Assembly: GCA_016800925.1 (NCBI GenBank)
Contig: JABCPU010000858.1
Coordinates: forward strand, 1-23,561
DNA: 23,561 bases
Reading direction: 5' to 3'
Source: Suillus spraguei
Lineage: Eukaryota; Basidiomycota; Agaricomycetes; Boletales; Suillaceae
Shown here: positions 1-9,663 of the stretch, one piece after another
How positions within the stretch are numbered: the first letter of the stretch is position 1
How the letters are laid out: each line of letters begins with the position of its first letter
The notes under the pieces: generated by a model
The model's database searches: none
Told to the model about the DNA's origin: nothing
What the model saw: the letters and a program-made list of their open reading frames with translations, nothing else
Program-made: the position numbers and the translations under genes

Positions 1-1004
1 AGAGGAAGGCAAGATGTCGATGATTTCGTTTGGTACTGTAAGATTACATTTCCGGTTTATTGTTCTTGCTTTTGATCTTATTTTTTCTAGGGGACTATCC
101 CATACATCTCCATGTGTGTCCTTAAGATGATGTCGAGGAATGCCGAGACCATTGAAAAGACTACTGACGCTTCTCAGCTACATTTAATTGAACACCACGT
201 GTGTGATGACTTGAGTCAATGTTCTATATTTTTTCGAATTTGTTATGAAGTATGGGGGGGGGCACATGGTAACTCGCACTGACATGGGATAAGCTGACAA
301 TGCTATGGTCGGAGGCCTATGAAAACTTACATCAGGAAATTCACACATTCCTTGACGTGCCCTTATGCAGACTTATTTACACTTAACTGCCTTGGTGAAA
401 TTGAATCTACTTGTCCAAAATTTCAATGTGAGTGAATTCAGAAAAAAAATGTTGAGATATATTAATATACATGTTTTATTATATTTCGCACTCAAAAATA
501 TAAGATATGCCAGGTGAATGATGTGAGAGAGAGCAAACAAGTTTTGAGATAAGTGAGTTAAGCTGATTAAGCACGTCAAGGAATGTGTGAATTTCCTGAT
601 GTAGGTGCCAGTGGTTTGCTTACCACCTTCTTATCGAAAAAGTGGGCCATATCCGAAGGCGACTTTCTAATGGACAGAGTCTCCGATTATTTTTCGGAAT
701 TCAAACCCCTAGTCAATGAATGGCATGGTCAAATCCACCTCACAGAAATTGATGCAAGTAGAACCATCATTCACGATCACATACTCCAGATGCTTGTAAT
801 GTTTCATTGCAAACTCGAGGATGAAATACCCATCCCCATCCCAGTCCCAATCCCACTGCCCAGTCTCCTCCTCAGTCTCCTACTCTTCAGCCCACCACAG
901 GTCCTTCAACCCTTCCATGTACTGGCGTACCATGGCCTTCAACTAGTCAGCCAGGCCTACACCGTTCTCAGCGGCTTGTTTCTAGTACTACTCGGAAGAC
1001 ATGA
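1..1004 (+). pseudogene. FunK1-type fungal protein kinase, C-terminal part, disrupted
   Basis: This is the end of a fungal-specific (FunK1-like) serine/threonine kinase. After an intron at about 38-90 (GTAAGA...CTAG), the exon at 91 reads GTIPYISMCVLKMMSRN, which fits the post-activation-loop GTxPFxS segment of the family, and then LIEHHVCDDLSQ, in the place of the usual DDLESxFY helix. Further on, LALTWDKLTMLWSEAYENL reads up to about 329 in another frame. The frame breaks near a T-run (about 228-235) and a 9-G run (254-262). A MITE splits the gene at 330-601. Coding resumes at about 604 as GASGLLTTFLSKKWAISEGD and continues to SDYFSEFKPLVNEWHGQIH. A proline-rich tail follows, probably in a shifted frame, ending ...RLVSSTTRKT with a stop at 1002-1004. 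The catalytic N-lobe and HRD/DFG motifs lie outside the window. The family call is from motif recognition; the breaks are seen directly. Confidence 0.62.
330..601. mobile_element. MITE with 31-bp perfect terminal inverted repeats and TA target duplication
   Basis: The first bases (CATCAGGAAATTCACACATT at 330) are the exact reverse complement of the last bases (ending ...GAATTTCCTGATG at 601). The complementarity is perfect over 31 bp at 330-360 and 571-601. A TA dinucleotide flanks each end (328-329 and 602-603), as for Tc1/mariner-like insertions. The 272-bp body is AT-rich and has no transposase ORF, so it is non-autonomous. Removing it together with one TA joins the interrupted kinase reading (...SEAYENL to GASGLLTTF...), which supports a real insertion. 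The perfect repeats suggest a fairly recent event. The superfamily call rests only on the TA duplication. Confidence 0.8.
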
Positions 1005-1298
1005 TGAGATAGTACTAGTAGAGAGAAGTCTCATCATCTCGATCTGAGTTTTTACCATGCCTTTGTCTTTCCAAACCTCTGTGTCCTTGTCCGCACCTAC
1101 TTGTTTTGTCCTTGCAACTTTACTCATACCTTTTTTTCCTCAGTCTACTATGAATCTCGTTTGTTTTTTGAGGATGCAACTGTACCTAGTATTGTATACT
1201 GACTGATTACATCACATGCACTTACGTGATATCAATAAATAATTGACCTGCAATGTTCCTCGCAGCTTTGTCGCAGTCGCAGCTGACAATATTGCTCA
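1005..1298. other. Intergenic stretch, no gene seen
   Basis: This lies between the kinase relic's stop and the start of the DUF6532-like gene. It is pyrimidine-rich just after the stop. Near 1230 it contains an AATAAATAATT stretch that could serve as a polyadenylation signal, though this is not certain. I see no coding potential, RNA gene or repeat. Confidence 0.4.
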
Positions 1299-1876
1299 AT
1301 GCCTCCCAAGAAGAGGGCTAGATGTTCTACTCTCAATGCTCAAGATGAGCCAGCATCTTGTCGACAAAGCTCAAGATCTAATCGCGGTGTTGGCGGCCAT
1401 GCAGCACAGCTCCAAAAAGCTGGAGAAGTGATAGCAGCACCAGTGAGGAATTGGAAAGGGCAAAATCATTACCCCAAGCTTGATGCCAGTGATCCTGAAG
1501 AAAACTCAATGGCTCCTGTGCAGCTGCACCAGGGGAAGAAAGGTGTAAGTTCATTTTTTCTTGATGATGTTTGAGCTATGATCTTGTCAGGCTCCTGCAA
1601 AACCTCCAGCTGCAAAAAATGCTACCAAGCAAAAACCTGCATTTGCGACACCTCCAACAATGAGCAAGAATAATAAGTGATCATCTCAAAAGTCCGGTGA
1701 CAATGTGAGGCATCATTCAGCCTACACTTCTCCCGTCCAGTGCTACTACTGGTGGCTCTTCTGACAGGTTCAGATTTAAGGCACCTACATTACTACCAGC
1801 ATACAGCATACTGAGAAGGCATCTCAGTCAAGTAGTCACAGAATGGCCGCACAGGAGGCAAACGAATGAGATGGCG

Positions 1877-1877
<1 letters not shown>

Positions 1878-1913
<36 letters not shown>
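1878..1913 (+). repeat. (CAA)12 microsatellite, poly-Asn coding
   Basis: Twelve perfect CAA/AAC units. In the apparent frame of the DUF6532-like relic they would encode polyasparagine (reading ...DGDNNNNNN...), just after an in-frame TGA. It is a typical slippage-prone low-complexity stretch inside an acidic/Asn-rich linker. Confidence 0.9.
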
Positions 1914-1914
<1 letters not shown>

Positions 1915-2366
1915 AGAGAGTCCATGCGCCACTCGCAGGAATGTGCTGACCTCAATGAGCACAACAATATGCAAGTGCTAATATTTTTTTGCTTCTAGCT
2001 TCTTAACATATTCATTGCAGGGATGGAGCCAGGAAGATCAACTTATAAACAACAGTGAGAATTCTGGTCAACGTTTAGGTGCACTGTCTGAAGACAGTGG
2101 TGACAATGAAGGGGATTTAGATGGAGGGGGTGGAGGGGATATAGATGGAGGGGATATAGATGGAGGGAATCTAGGTCAAGAGCATGACTGGGAGGACGAG
2201 CCTATGGATGTGGAGGACCAAGATAATGTACTCTCATCTATTTGCTCGTATTCACTCATTTATTTTCTGTGTAGGAGACTTATGATGTTCTCCAATGTCA
2301 TCAAGCGTGGAAGGACAATGCAAGGCTCCCTCACCAACATATCTTTCAAAAGTTACTCACTCTAAG

Positions 2367-2447
2367 TCTCCTCGCCAATGCTCATCTCGACATAATGACC
2401 GCTCAAAATCTCCTTGTCAATGCCTGTCTCAACATGATGACTGCTTG
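2367..2447 (+). repeat. Tandem pair of 39-bp SR-rich coding units showing CpG decay
   Basis: Two adjacent copies (about 2367-2405 and 2409-2447) start TCTCCTCGCCAATG and TCTCCTTGTCAATG. They belong to the Ser/Arg-rich segment of the DUF6532-like relic. Where the first copy has CG (CTCGCC, CTCGACAT, GACCGCTC), the second has TG or CA (CTTGTC, CTCAACAT, GACTGCTT). This turns Arg codons into Cys or Gln codons. Confidence 0.7.
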
Positions 2448-2889
2448 GGATCTCGTCAATGTGTGCCATCTGCGGTGCCTCTTCCATTCAAGTGCCACCT
2501 TCCCAACATAGACGCTCACTGCCTCATTTGCATAATTCTCTCACTCACTCCAGGTCTCCTCGCCAACGCTCATATCGTCAAGTAACATCTATGCAGGCTT
2601 CTTTGCATACAAAGTCTCAATGTCGGCGCTCCCTGTCTCGGTCACTCACCTCTGGTAGTCATGCGCTGCCCTCTTCCTCTGGTAGTCGTGCACTGCCCTC
2701 TTCACACAGACGCTCTCCATCACAGACTTGTTCTGACTATGCAACTACTCCTAGTTGTTCACGCTCTCATACCGTTACACCCGCTGGTGCTTGCCACACA
2801 CTGTTACAAACTGGGGTGGCATCACCAGCGACAGTGAAAAGACACCGACGGTCTGCTGGGAAGTTCTACAATGTCCAGAAGAGGACAAG

Positions 2890-3296
2890 GTGAAAGTATG
2901 AGGAACACATTCCAAGTACTATCAAGGGTTCGGCCTCAAAGATGAGTCTGAGAGGTTCTATGAGAATAGAGACTAAGACTAAGGAGTGCTTAGACTTAAA
3001 GACGATTCAAGACGACTTAGATTGGAGACCTAAGCAAAGGATGTTCCAGGTAAAACCCAGTAAGATTAAAGTAAAGTATACAAGCATAATACAATGTGCT
3101 TAAATAGACCAATATGTGCGCACGGACCAAGAGAGACGTGAGAATGTAAGTGCGTATCCAAAGAAGGAAGGCAACTATAGTACAGATGCATTGAGCATAT
3201 GAGTCAGAGTCATGTTATGTAATATACAAAGTAAAGGGGCAGAAAAATGAATAGGGGCATGTACGACTGTAACACACACAAAACATCAAGACAAAT
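2890..3296. mobile_element. Probable repeat insertion in the DUF6532-like relic, boundaries unresolved
   Basis: The relic's coding signal stops after ...GKFYNVQKRTR and restarts near 3300. In between is purine-rich, stop-filled DNA with no coding resemblance (GACTAAGACTAAGGAGTGC, ACTTAAAGACGATTC and similar). Composition and style resemble the purine-rich stretch at about 7000-7400, so both may derive from LTR-type retroelements in the same orientation. I could not fix clean TG...CA ends or a target duplication, so this is an inference from the broken gene. Confidence 0.35.
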
Positions 3297-4079
3297 CAAG
3301 AGAATCCTTCCAAGCTTGGCTTTTATCGCCTTGTTGGCAAGGATTTCTGCAGGCAGCAAAATTACAGATGCAACTGCAAGCTATTCTCACCCATCTAATT
3401 CCAGAACACCAGGATGCCGTGCAACTTGCGCAAGAAGTCTTGGACACTGAATTGTGGGCATGCCACCAGAAGAAGCTCAAATTTGAGGATGGTAAATTCT
3501 CCTTGTACTGCCACTTTCTTCCACTCATCTCATGTCTTATTGTAAGGCTAATGGATAGCCCAAGTGCCTGGTAAGTCTTCCATTTGTTGATGGTGAATGT
3601 GCTTGCTGATATGCTGATAAGCTCTGCGATGATCTCTTCACATTTTGTACGGAGCTTAAGAAGGTGGTCATCTCCATTGCCAAATTGGTGTACAATATCT
3701 TCCCGAAGGGCATCGCAATGCGACCAGAGCAAATAAAGAATGTTATCATTGCAGCTGCCACCAAGCTGCTCAAGACTGGCGGTTACCTCTGGATCCCTGA
3801 CTCATCTAATGTAGGGGATACCTCATGTCAATAGCGCTACTCACTGTCTCTCACAGGGCAAATTCAAGAATTTTGTATCTCAGGCTCTCAAGGATGTTTG
3901 TCTCGAGTTCTTCTACAGCAACAGCAAGAAGGTGCTGAAGAACACGGATGACTTCCAGCAGACAATTCCCATCAACACTCTCATTCTGTGGCGGCGGTCG
4001 TGCGCTATGTCATTTTTTATTTTACATCACTGATGATGTAATAGTTGAAGGGCGTTATTACTGGATTCAGCGAAACTGG

Positions 4080-5962
4080 TGTAGCGAGAAAAGTCACACT
4101 GACCGTCAAAACCCTGTTTTCAACAAGCTCTCATTAACATCTGCGGCGGCAACCGATGAATTTCCTTATAGCGACGAAATAGCCTTTTCGCTCCGCTAAG
4201 GCAGAACCATCCTTCTCCCATGAACCCTTACCGGATCCTCGCGCCGATGCCCTCATGTCCCGTCCTATTCCATCTAGAATCCATTGGTGCATAGTTACCT
4301 CGCTTCCACCATTACTAAACCTACAGCAGGATTTACTGTACATCTCAAGGGGCCACTGCACGCTGTGCGCCTCTTTATTAAGTACCCTGTTTATTTTCTT
4401 TCTCGCTACCGGACTCACATAGCTATCTCGTACGTGCTCGCATATGTTAAAAAGGACAGAACATACATACCGTTACTTTTACTTCCCGTTACATCCCTTC
4501 ACTAGGACTTAGTATCAAAACGCTCGCTAGTCACAATCTATTTGCCTTTGAACTTTTCTCCGTTCGAACTTCGCTCACTGATTTCACCACCGGTGACTTT
4601 ACCGCTCGAAGTACCATGCGACTTTCGACTTCGCTACTCGTAACCAGACCGCGGTGTAAAGATACAACCTAGCCTGGGCTGTAGATAAACCACTGCCTAA
4701 ACTAGTATGTGAGTCTTGCACTCCATCTAGTCTGCTTCACTTGTGAGAACAAGAGTGTTCGACCCTAAAGGGGGATGCCTATTAGTATGGTCAAGTTCGA
4801 GTCTAACTTATGTGCGAAACAAGCGTCGAGGTCAGTGGTAAGTTGCCGCGGTCAGCGATGATACCGCCAGAACTAGTGTCATGTGTAGTGGTGCTACTGT
4901 GGTCGAGACATGGTCAGTAACAGTTGCGTTGAGCGAGCAATGTCGAGTGATGATATCAGTGGTAGTGGTAAGGTTGCAAGGAAACAGTAAAGGAAGCCGC
5001 AGTACTTTCAGCGGTAAAGTAGCGGTGCATGAGAAGTTCAGTCAAAATAACAGTCAAAAGTCCAGCAGTAACGGAAAACGAGTGTGATAGATTAACGAGC
5101 GATAAGGAAACTTTAAAGACTAAGTCCACTACTGGGTAGATCCAGAGCTAGACAATAATCCTGACCTATAGTACATGCAACGGTGTAAAATCAGGTACCT
5201 GTATCGTGTGGGGTACGCAGTGCTTATATCCTAAATTGTATGTACTCAGAATACTCTAGGCAAGATCAGTAGCGCTGGAGTGTAGTAATCGCCATAAGTA
5301 AACATAGCGCAAGGCGCTGCGGCACGAGGCGACATGTAATAAGGCTCACTGTGGAATCAGTGATAACAAACATAAAACAAACAATGCACCAAATGGAGCT
5401 ATGCGGATGCAGCAAGGACATGGAAGGACATCGGTACATGGAATGTGGTGCGGCAGTCGGTACGGTGTGCGGTAAGCGTGGGATGCTGCTGGTACTACTA
5501 AAGGGGTAAGACGGCCATGGACAAGTAACTCTGTAGACATGAGACGAGTGTCAAAAGATGGGGTTTTAAGCCCAGTGCCAATATGTTTGTTACAGTGGCC
5601 AGTGATCTCGCTGGGTCATTTTCTCTCTCTTCTGCATTCTTGCTCATACGGAGTTGCCGCTACCACTACTGCACCGCCAGTGGTAATAACATTTTCATCT
5701 CGCTCAAAGTAACTTTGTTCTTGCTCTTGCTAGCTTACCATTGCAGCTATCCTTACTGTGCATGTACCACTGACACCATGCTAGTACTGCCGATATACCG
5801 CTACTGCTGCTAATCTTGAAAGTTAGAATTCTTGTTTCCTTCGCACTAACATAGAAGGAATTGCTTCTATTTGCAGTCCTCTTGGGTCGAATATCTCACT
5901 CGCACCTTCAGTAGGATTAATGCTGCGCTTATACTTAGGCCAGCGCTAGTTTCTTCATTTCA
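4080..5962. mobile_element. 1.88-kb TG...CA insertion element, non-coding (solo-LTR- or LARD-like)
   Basis: The DUF6532-like reading breaks exactly at ...SETG (4079) and resumes at 5963. The intervening DNA begins TGTAGCGAG and ends CATTTCA. It is flanked by CTGG (4076-4079) and CCGG (5963-5966), a 4-bp duplication differing by one transition. TG...CA ends with a short duplication fit an LTR retrotransposon derivative. I find no gag/pol reading and no obvious direct-repeat pair of LTRs inside, so a long solo LTR or a non-autonomous element is more likely than an intact retrotransposon. The middle (about 4800-5080) is rich in AGTGGT/CAGTGG-type words. The identity is inferred; the insertion itself is well supported by the split gene. 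Confidence 0.5.
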
Positions 5963-6183
5963 CCGGCAGCAACAAAGTTCCTGAACTCACCGCTGATAGA
6001 TGCAGGACCAACTTTGACAAGCTGAAGAAATCCATCAGCAAGTTGCTCGACATTCCAGAGCATCGTGAAGAGCTTGAAGAAATGTTGGAGCTATGGGCTA
6101 AGATTGGTATGGGCGGATCTGATTGGCATGCAGATGGGAGTGATGCAGGCAGTGATGCAGAGGACATCAATATCATAATGTAA

Positions 6184-6980
6184 TGTGCTGTTCAATTCTC
6201 AATGTTTTTATTTAGTTTCATAATCATGAGGACTGTTTGTATGAACATGCTCTCCATGTGCAGCTACTACTATTCATACAGGATGTGCAGTTCAGACATG
6301 TTGTCAAAAAGTGTACAGATTGTAGGCCTGTTGTACAAACCTGCATAGAGGGGACTTAGCTGTAGGTTCTGTGAGTCTGTACAAGATTGTACAATTCTGC
6401 ACAGGCACCTGGTAGTTTGCTGATGTAATTCTGAGTCTGTTCTTGCAGTTGATTTTCGAGGTTTTTTCGCTGATAGTCAAGCATTAAGTCATAGTCATAT
6501 CGCATCATGAAGGGGAAAATAACTTATGTTTTGGGTTTGAGCGTGCATTTTCATGCTCGTCATCACCCGGCAGAATGTCATTCAAGATTTCTTCAATGTA
6601 GGGCCATTTTGGTTCAATGTAGATATGGTGGGCTGGGCCATGGATGGCCCTAGTGATGGACCTGGGGTGGCAGTCTGTGGACTTTCAGTAGTAGACTTTG
6701 CGGCCTCTGCAGCTCGGAATTCATTGATGGCCTTAGTTTGTGATGGGAGGGCTGCCTTTTCCGAGTGCTCAAGAAGGGCAGTGTTAGTGACCTAGCCAGG
6801 CGCTAAGGAACTTGAGTGGTGTCTGCAATGGGCGCTCAAGTTAAAGAACTACAAAGGCTATCTGCGCGTATTTATATGTAAGATTGAAGCAGAGCGGTAC
6901 GTATTTAAATACTCAAGTAAGAATCAAGGCTTTGCCTCAGTTTGTGCACTGTGCCCCTTTCTCGAGTAATGCCCCTTATT
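6184..6980. other. Intergenic region without recognisable gene
   Basis: The first 250 bases look like 3' flank of the DUF6532-like relic, with repeated TGTACA-type words between 6310 and 6410 (TTGTACAAACC, CTGTACAAGATTGTACAATT) that could form weak hairpins. An 80-codon plus-strand frame (6553-6795) has no recognised motif and no splice context, so I do not call it a gene. No RNA gene or clear repeat was seen. Confidence 0.4.
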
Positions 6981-8340
6981 TCAGGGAGGAGTTTATTTGT
7001 CCAAAGACCCGGAAGGAGTTGCGTGACGGATCCGGGTGTCCGAAGGTATCGGATATGATATGTCCGAAGGTTATTCGGAACATAAGAAGAGGACAGAGAT
7101 TAAGGCTAGCTTCAGAACGAGTTCCTAACTAGAAACTAACGGAGGTAGACTATCCGAAGATAGAGTCAGAGATATAGACTATAGGAATCAATCCTAAGTC
7201 TCGGAAGGTGACTTAAAGCGGAAAGTGGCTTAAGTCCGGAGGAAACAGAATGAGTAGAATCTAAGATGATATTTGAACTAAGGTTCTATGGAGATCTACA
7301 AGTGGTTTATATACTGTAAGTATCTAAGACGGATAATCAGCAAGTCTGGGACCGAGGGCTATGTACGAAGTGTAACAGAAGTCTATTAGTTAATGCACAG
7401 CGGATCAGTAAGCATGAATCGGAAATGAACACAGGAAAGACATACAGGAGTATCGCCGGAATAGACAGGAATGAGAGGATAACCAGATATACCAAATAAG
7501 TCGGAATGGACAATTGGCAATCTGTGAATGATTGTTCTAGATTGGTTGTTATATTGCTGATTAAGTATGGAGTCAGATAGCCAATAAGCGGACATGCTGT
7601 GAAGAGTCAGAGGTATGACCAATGAGAATGCACATGTGCATGAAGGGGTCATAAGTGTGGAGCCGAAGGTATAAAGGGTATGAGCCAATGAGGCGATGCA
7701 CGAGTCAAGAAAGGTAAACAATAAAGGGATAAAGCATAAGATGATACCAAGATGTCCTTGAGAGCAGACAGGGGGTTCCCATGAACCAAGAGGGTGCGCG
7801 TGTTGAAGCGCAAAGTAATGCGACGAGAGCAGAGGAGGCGCTTGAAGCGCAAAGGCAGAGGCGCGTATAGGCACGAAGGAGGTAGAAGGCGCGCGAAGAG
7901 GGCATGTTCAGCAACAATGGAGGAGGCGAGCATAGGCGAGGTAAGGAGTGACGATGGCAAGCCAGATGAGGTAGTGGAGGACGAGGATGGAGGCCTCGTC
8001 AGGACGAGAGTAGACAGCAACACATAGGAGGAAAAATGATAGTAGGGGCCAAGAAGTGTTCTTGTAACAGGCAGCTGTCGTTTTATCCGACGTATAGGGC
8101 ATGCTGCACAAGGCTCATTGCTGTTGGTGGAGGTCACAGTGTCTGGGCTTATCATATGAAGGTAGTGGGTAGAGCAGTAAGGATGCATGTACAATAACCG
8201 ATCAGCAAAGAATATAAGTTACAGACTTGATGGACTGTTAAACCTCCGAACAGATGGCATAGCAAATCAAAGGACCTATTCCAACATTAGAGTGAGTAAT
8301 GTCAAAAAAACATGGCGACTCACTCATTTATCAACAGAAA
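6981..8340. mobile_element. Decayed repeat DNA, possibly LTR-retroelement-derived
   Basis: The stretch at about 6981-7400 is purine-rich with recurrent TCCGAAGG/TCGGAAGG words (7031-7220). It resembles the insertion at 2890-3296 in style. About 7740-8040 reads as a highly charged, Arg/Glu/Ala-rich segment on the plus strand (for example EQRRRLKRKGRG, then an acidic DEVVEDEDGG). The mirror-image open frames on the minus strand are low-complexity and look like shadows. A Gag-like basic region is possible, but I see no zinc knuckle, protease, integrase or reverse transcriptase motif. An imperfect direct repeat (AAACATGGCGACTCACTCA / AAACATGGTGATTCACTCA) lies at about 8308-8356. Boundaries are unknown. 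Confidence 0.3.
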
Positions 8341-8490
8341 CATGGTGATTCACTCACATGAAGGATGCAAAGGTACTTTAATGGATCAACTCTGACATGT
8401 AGTGATAGTGGGGCGAAGTAGAAGATAAAGGTAAAAAATAGAATCTGACCATGGAAACGACATGTCCGAGGCATCCTATACTACCCTAAA

Positions 8491-8640
8491 AGCCCCGGCC
8501 TGGGCCAGCAGCTTAGGCTTGCAAAATGATGGGCCAGGCCAAAGCCCTGTACAGGCCGTGATTTTGGCCTGGCTAGGCCTGGCTCAATGGGGGCCGGCTT
8601 CGGCTGGCCCACAGCTTGAAGCCGGGCCATGCGCATCACT
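8491..8640. repeat. GGCC-rich low-complexity element
   Basis: This is a GC-rich island with repeated GGCCTGG, GGCCAGG, GGGCC and GCCGG words in both orientations (CCCCGGCCTGGGCCAGCAG ... GGCCTGGCTAGGCCTGGC ... GAAGCCGGGCC). It stands out sharply from the flanking DNA. It sits exactly where the minus-strand BTB reading degenerates into GPASSCGPAEAGPH, so it has truncated that gene. Similar GGCC-rich short repeats are common in basidiomycete genomes; no terminal repeats are evident here. Confidence 0.55.
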
Positions 8641-9048
8641 AGTCATGATAAGCACGCGTATGAGCGAGACAGGCCCTGGCATTTCATACTTTTCCGCGGC
8701 AAATAACAATGCATCAACCTCGTCGTACGATGTGAGTGGATTGATAGGCAGACCGCAGATCATAAGTAGCAGACTCTCTAGCGCGTGCAAGTCCTCGTCT
8801 AGATTGATGGTCTCGGGATGATTTGAAGCAAGGCTTTGTTGAGGCATGGAAAAGAGGGATCGGAACCAGCCCGATGTCGTCCTGAGCGTCCATGAGTGGA
8901 TGCGGAACATGGTATGATCTTTGGCACCGAGTATCACATCTGCATCTAGAGAAGAGAAGGACTTGTGGAAAATGCCCTCATCCACTGGTACCATGGCCAA
9001 AACCGAACCAAGAATGGGCTCTGTCTCCATCATCGCGACTGCAATCAA
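8584..9048 (-). pseudogene. BTB/POZ domain protein, C-terminally truncated
   Basis: The 154-codon frame has a BTB/POZ fold signature. It contains DADVILGAKDHTMFRIHSWT (residues about 35-54; the standard 'aDv.l...d...f.vH...L' core), followed by SGWFRSLFSMPQ and an acidic DEDLHALESLLLMICG helix. Next come a DEVDALLFAAEKYEMPG segment and LIRVLIM. BTB domains are protein-protein interaction modules, often adaptors in Cullin-3 ubiquitin ligases or transcriptional regulators. The Agaricomycete versions are a large family of unknown partners. After about residue 138 the sequence turns into Gly/Pro/Ala residues encoded by the GGCC-rich repeat, so the usual C-terminal helices are missing. The start at 9048 is the best-placed ATG; an upstream exon is possible. 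The domain call is strong; function as a protein is doubtful. Confidence 0.7.
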
Positions 9049-9663
9049 GTGAATTGAGATGCACGGTGGACTAGAGCAGAACTTTAGGTCAGTACATATT
9101 TCGATATCTGAACGATAGACAAACGGCCTGACTTGGTGGTGCCTTGCAGATCTTGCAATTGGGGTCTGTCAGGTTGGTCGAGGGTACTAGTTGAAGAATG
9201 ATCGCACGTTCACTTGTCAAATGCGGTAAGTAATAACCCCTGTCTATCGCTAACTTGGTAATTGTTAGCAGCAGAGCCTCTGCGAGAACGACACTTAGAA
9301 CGATAGTTGTCACGGGACCCCTGAGAGTCTACGAAACATCATGATAAGGTGAACTCTGAAGAGGAATGGCAAACAGGAGCCCAGTGGTGTATCAATCGAG
9401 AAATCGGGGTGGGCCGCCCAGGTGAACGAAAGACTCGTGCTGAGAGCTGGGTATTACGATACTTGACGTGTTAAAGGGTTCAAATCAGATCTAGCAGTAA
9501 GCACACAATGTTAATAGAAGACGCTAACGTACTACAGAGCGATGATCACCCATACATAACCCTGGTCACATAATATGTACAAGTACGCATCTGCGAACAC
9601 ACCGCCCACGCACAAAACCATCCACGAAAGAAAGAGTAGAGTGCAGTGCTACGATTTCTCAAT
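9049..9663. other. Intergenic region between BTB relic and G-domain gene
   Basis: A 74-codon minus-strand frame (9089-9313) begins with a hydrophobic segment (MTTIVLSVVLAEALLLTIT) but has no recognised family or clear splice partner. It could be a leftover exon of the BTB gene or chance. A GGTTCAAATC string at about 9477 mimics a tRNA T-arm but does not pair. No other structure was seen. Confidence 0.35.

Larger units (their letters stand above)
1299..6183 (+). pseudogene. DUF6532-like basidiomycete repeat protein gene, decayed and interrupted
   Basis: The gene begins with a basic MPPKKRARCSTLNAQDEP, followed by RSNRGVGGHAAQLQKAGEV. This resembles the N-terminus of a large family of Agaricomycete proteins that carry a DUF6532-type C-terminal domain; their function is unknown. 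An intron at 1545-1590 is followed by a TGA at 1678. Next come an Asn-rich run, an acidic Gly/Asp region (about 2022-2228) and a Ser/Arg-rich region (about 2330-2890). The domain itself is seen in pieces: ILTHLIPEHQDAVQLAQEVL (3382 on), CDDLFTFCTELKKVVISIAK (about 3620), KFKNFVSQALKDVCLEFFYS (about 3860) and LKGVITGFSETG (to 4079). After the 4080-5962 insertion it resumes as NKVPELTADRCRTNFDKLKK and ends DAEDINIIM, stop 6181-6183. Frameshifts, in-frame stops and two insertions make it non-functional as a single product. Confidence 0.65.

Noticed and set aside
583..1030. Independent 154-codon gene
   Set aside because: The sequence continues the interrupted FunK1-type kinase after the MITE, and its first residues are encoded by the MITE's terminal repeat.
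3286..3773. Minus-strand frames opposite the DUF6532-like domain
   Set aside because: These are shadows of the plus-strand coding remnant, which matches the family pattern.
6553..6795. 80-codon plus-strand frame
   Set aside because: No recognisable domain, no splice context, and it lies in decayed DNA. The length is compatible with chance.
7386..8194. Minus-strand Leu/Ser-rich open frames of 160-180 codons
   Set aside because: Low-complexity composition mirrors a purine-rich plus strand. There are no motifs, start context or introns.
9440..9495. Possible tRNA because of GGTTCAAATC
   Set aside because: The bases on either side of the loop do not pair as a T-stem, and no acceptor, D or anticodon arms can be drawn.
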